From contig NZ_CP014229.1 of the NCBI RefSeq assembly GCF_001553605.1, forward strand, positions 165,001 through 229,000: a stretch of 64,000 bases of DNA, read 5' to 3'. A model generated the notes under the pieces. The model was not told where the DNA came from. It saw nothing but the letters and a program-made list of their open reading frames with translations, and made no database searches. The translations under genes were made by a program, and so were the position numbers. Position 1 is the first letter of the stretch; each line of letters begins with the position of its first letter. Positions 62,675-64,000 of this stretch are shown here, in pieces. Source of the stretch: Desulfovibrio fairfieldensis. Lineage in GTDB: Bacteria; Desulfobacterota; Desulfovibrionia; Desulfovibrionales; Desulfovibrionaceae.

Positions 62675-63889
62675 CTAGTGGGCATCCTTGAAGTCGGGAT
62701 GTTCGTAGAGCACGGGCATATTGTAGACGATAAAGCGGTATGCGGTCACGATCATGGTCACCACGAAGATGGAGATGCAGATTTCCCAGATGCTCGGGAA
62801 GTACCGTTCCGCCGGAGGCAGGTTGTAGTTGAAGGCGATCATGGAGACATTGAAGCGGTTGAGCACGATGCCGATGATCGCATTGGCCGAGGCGAAGCGG
62901 CAGAGGCTGACGTTGCCGTCGCGCGCGCCCTTGGCGTAGAGCAGGGCGGGCATCAGCACGAAGAAGAGCATCTCCACCAGCCACCAGACCCCGTATCCCG
63001 TGAAGAGATAGGGAAGATTGGCCTGCACCAGCATGTCGATGAGCTTGAGCATGAAGTAGGCGAAGAGGATGAAGGACGCGGCCCGCGAGAAGCTCAGCAC
63101 CACGCCGTCGGCCTCGCGCAGGTGGGTGGCGTCCATGTATTGGTGCACGCCCTTGTGCGCGAACATGCCCTCAAAGATGACCATAGAGGCGCCGGCCGCC
63201 ATGGAGCTGACAAAGAAGAACATGGGCATGAAGGGCGAGTACCAGAGCGGATGCAGCTTTTCAGGCGCGATGAGGTAGAGCGAGCCCAGTGAGGACTGGT
63301 GCAGGGTGGAGAGGGTCACGCCGAAGATGGTCAGCAGGATGGTGCAGCGGATGACCAGCTTGCGCCACTTGATCAGCCAGGGGAACTTCTGGGCCAGCCA
63401 TTCCATGGGCGCCACGGAGAATTCGATGAAGAGCACCGTGACGTAGGTGGCCACGCACAGGCCCACTTCAAAGAGCACGGAGGTGGTGCCGGGGAAGAAG
63501 AACATGTAGGGCAGACGCAACGGATGGCCCAGGTCGTACAGCAGGGCCACCACCACAAAGGCGTAGCCCAGGAAGGCCGTGGTCACGGCCGGGCGCACCG
63601 CCGAGTGGAAATGCTTCATGCCCATGACGTAGCAGGCCACGGTGGTGAAGTAGCCGCCGGCGGCCAGGCACACGCCGCAGAGCAGGTCAAAGCCGATCCA
63701 CAGGCCCCAGGGCTGGTTGTCGTCCAGGTTGGTCACCGAGCCGATGCCCTGGGTGAAGCGGATGATGGTGATGATCAGGCCCACAGTGAGGATGATCCAC
63801 GTCAGGATATTGCCCGGAGTCCGCCGCAGCAGCGGATCAAGATTGAACAGTTTGTCCTTGGTGGGAATGACGATGCTGTGGTTTTCCAT
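62675..63889 (-). CDS. nhcC: NhcC/HmcC-type NrfD-family membrane subunit
   Basis: A 404-residue integral membrane protein with about ten spans, of the NrfD/PsrC family. Landmarks are WGLWIGFDLLCGVCLAAGGYF near residue 61, ALLYDLGHPLRLPYMFFFPG near 115 and STLHQSSLGSLYLIAPEKLHPLWYSP near 195. It binds menaquinone-type substrates and exchanges electrons with the FeS subunit (HmcB-like) and a periplasmic multihaem cytochrome. Genes run nhcB-nhcC-nhcD on the minus strand. Confidence 0.93.
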   Translation of the reverse strand: MENHSIVIPTKDKLFNLDPLLRRTPGNILTWIILTVGLIITIIRFTQGIGSVTNLDDNQPWGLWIGFDLLCGVCLAAGGYFTTVACYVMGMKHFHSAVRPAVTTAFLGYAFVVVALLYDLGHPLRLPYMFFFPGTTSVLFEVGLCVATYVTVLFIEFSVAPMEWLAQKFPWLIKWRKLVIRCTILLTIFGVTLSTLHQSSLGSLYLIAPEKLHPLWYSPFMPMFFFVSSMAAGASMVIFEGMFAHKGVHQYMDATHLREADGVVLSFSRAASFILFAYFMLKLIDMLVQANLPYLFTGYGVWWLVEMLFFVLMPALLYAKGARDGNVSLCRFASANAIIGIVLNRFNVSMIAFNYNLPPAERYFPSIWEICISIFVVTMIVTAYRFIVYNMPVLYEHPDFKDAH

Positions 63890-64000
63890 CTACTTATCCT
63901 CCCCGTGCTTGGAGCACGCCGCCTCGGCTTCCCGAGCCTTCAGGGCCTCGGTCATGGCCCGGCGGGCACGCTCGGCCGCGCCTTCGCCTTCGGTTTCCTC
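63890..64000 (-). CDS. nhcB: NhcB/HmcB-like iron-sulfur subunit, C-terminal end only
   Basis: The last 36 codons of a gene that continues beyond the window: an Ala/Glu-rich tail (EGEGAAERARRAMTEALKAR) ending EAACSKHGEDK. It ends directly before the nhcC start. By operon order it should be the FeS protein of the Nhc/Hmc complex; the cluster motifs lie outside the window. Confidence 0.65.
   Translation of the reverse strand, partial: EETEGEGAAERARRAMTEALKAREAEAACSKHGEDK

Overview
The window reads as the chromosome of a high-G+C, anaerobic sulfate-reducing deltaproteobacterium of the Desulfovibrio type. The evidence is an orange-protein (ORP)-like MinD/NifX cluster, genes for a nine-haem-cytochrome (Nhc/Hmc-type) membrane redox complex, indolepyruvate:ferredoxin oxidoreductase, an AmmeMemoRadiSam enzyme, HypC, and many binding-protein-dependent carboxylate transporters. 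The species call is inference; no database search was possible.

Layout. 1-2180: 3' part of a 23S rRNA, a 5S rRNA and a strong terminator. 2180-6660: a repeat-rich leader (CTTC and CTT microsatellites, palindromes), then an ORP-like cluster: two NifX-type proteins, two MinD ATPases with inserted ferredoxin domains, a receiver-like protein and a DUF134-NifX fusion. 6810-12145: an enolase-superfamily enzyme, a TAXI-TRAP transporter and a convergent GntR regulator, together a probable organic-acid uptake and catabolism locus. 12400-24760: mostly housekeeping genes (yccF, purM, a radical SAM enzyme, cobO, murA, tRNA-His, tRNA-Pro, DUF2333, EamA, cupin, gmhB). 24790-35065: a TctABC transporter, a degraded zone with a phage tail-collar relic, a 23-residue membrane peptide, and a sigma-54 module (PrpR-like activator, divergent TctC-like receptor behind a good -24/-12 promoter, HpcH/HpaI aldolase). 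35279-37463: phosphomannomutase and a PD-(D/E)XK-like protein.

37552-49373: an 11.8-kb integrative mobilizable element inserted at the 3' end of tRNA-Ser(CGA), bounded by a 24-bp direct repeat with one mismatch. It carries a frameshifted tyrosine integrase, an AlpA-type regulator, a RepA-like helicase, MobC, a MobA relaxase with MobB nested in another frame, a hipBA pair lying between two 410-bp copies of the mobA/mobB end, and a translationally coupled AAA+ ATPase/subtilase pair. The last is the best candidate for an undescribed cargo system.

49650-64000: core genes again (TPR protein, nadD, proA, YfgM-like protein, iorAB, cheZ, cpoB, PLDc_N protein, lspA, ileS, hypC, nhcD, nhcC and the end of nhcB). 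A family of short palindromes built around GAGCA-TTTCA/TGAAA-TGCTC recurs at least ten times between genes.
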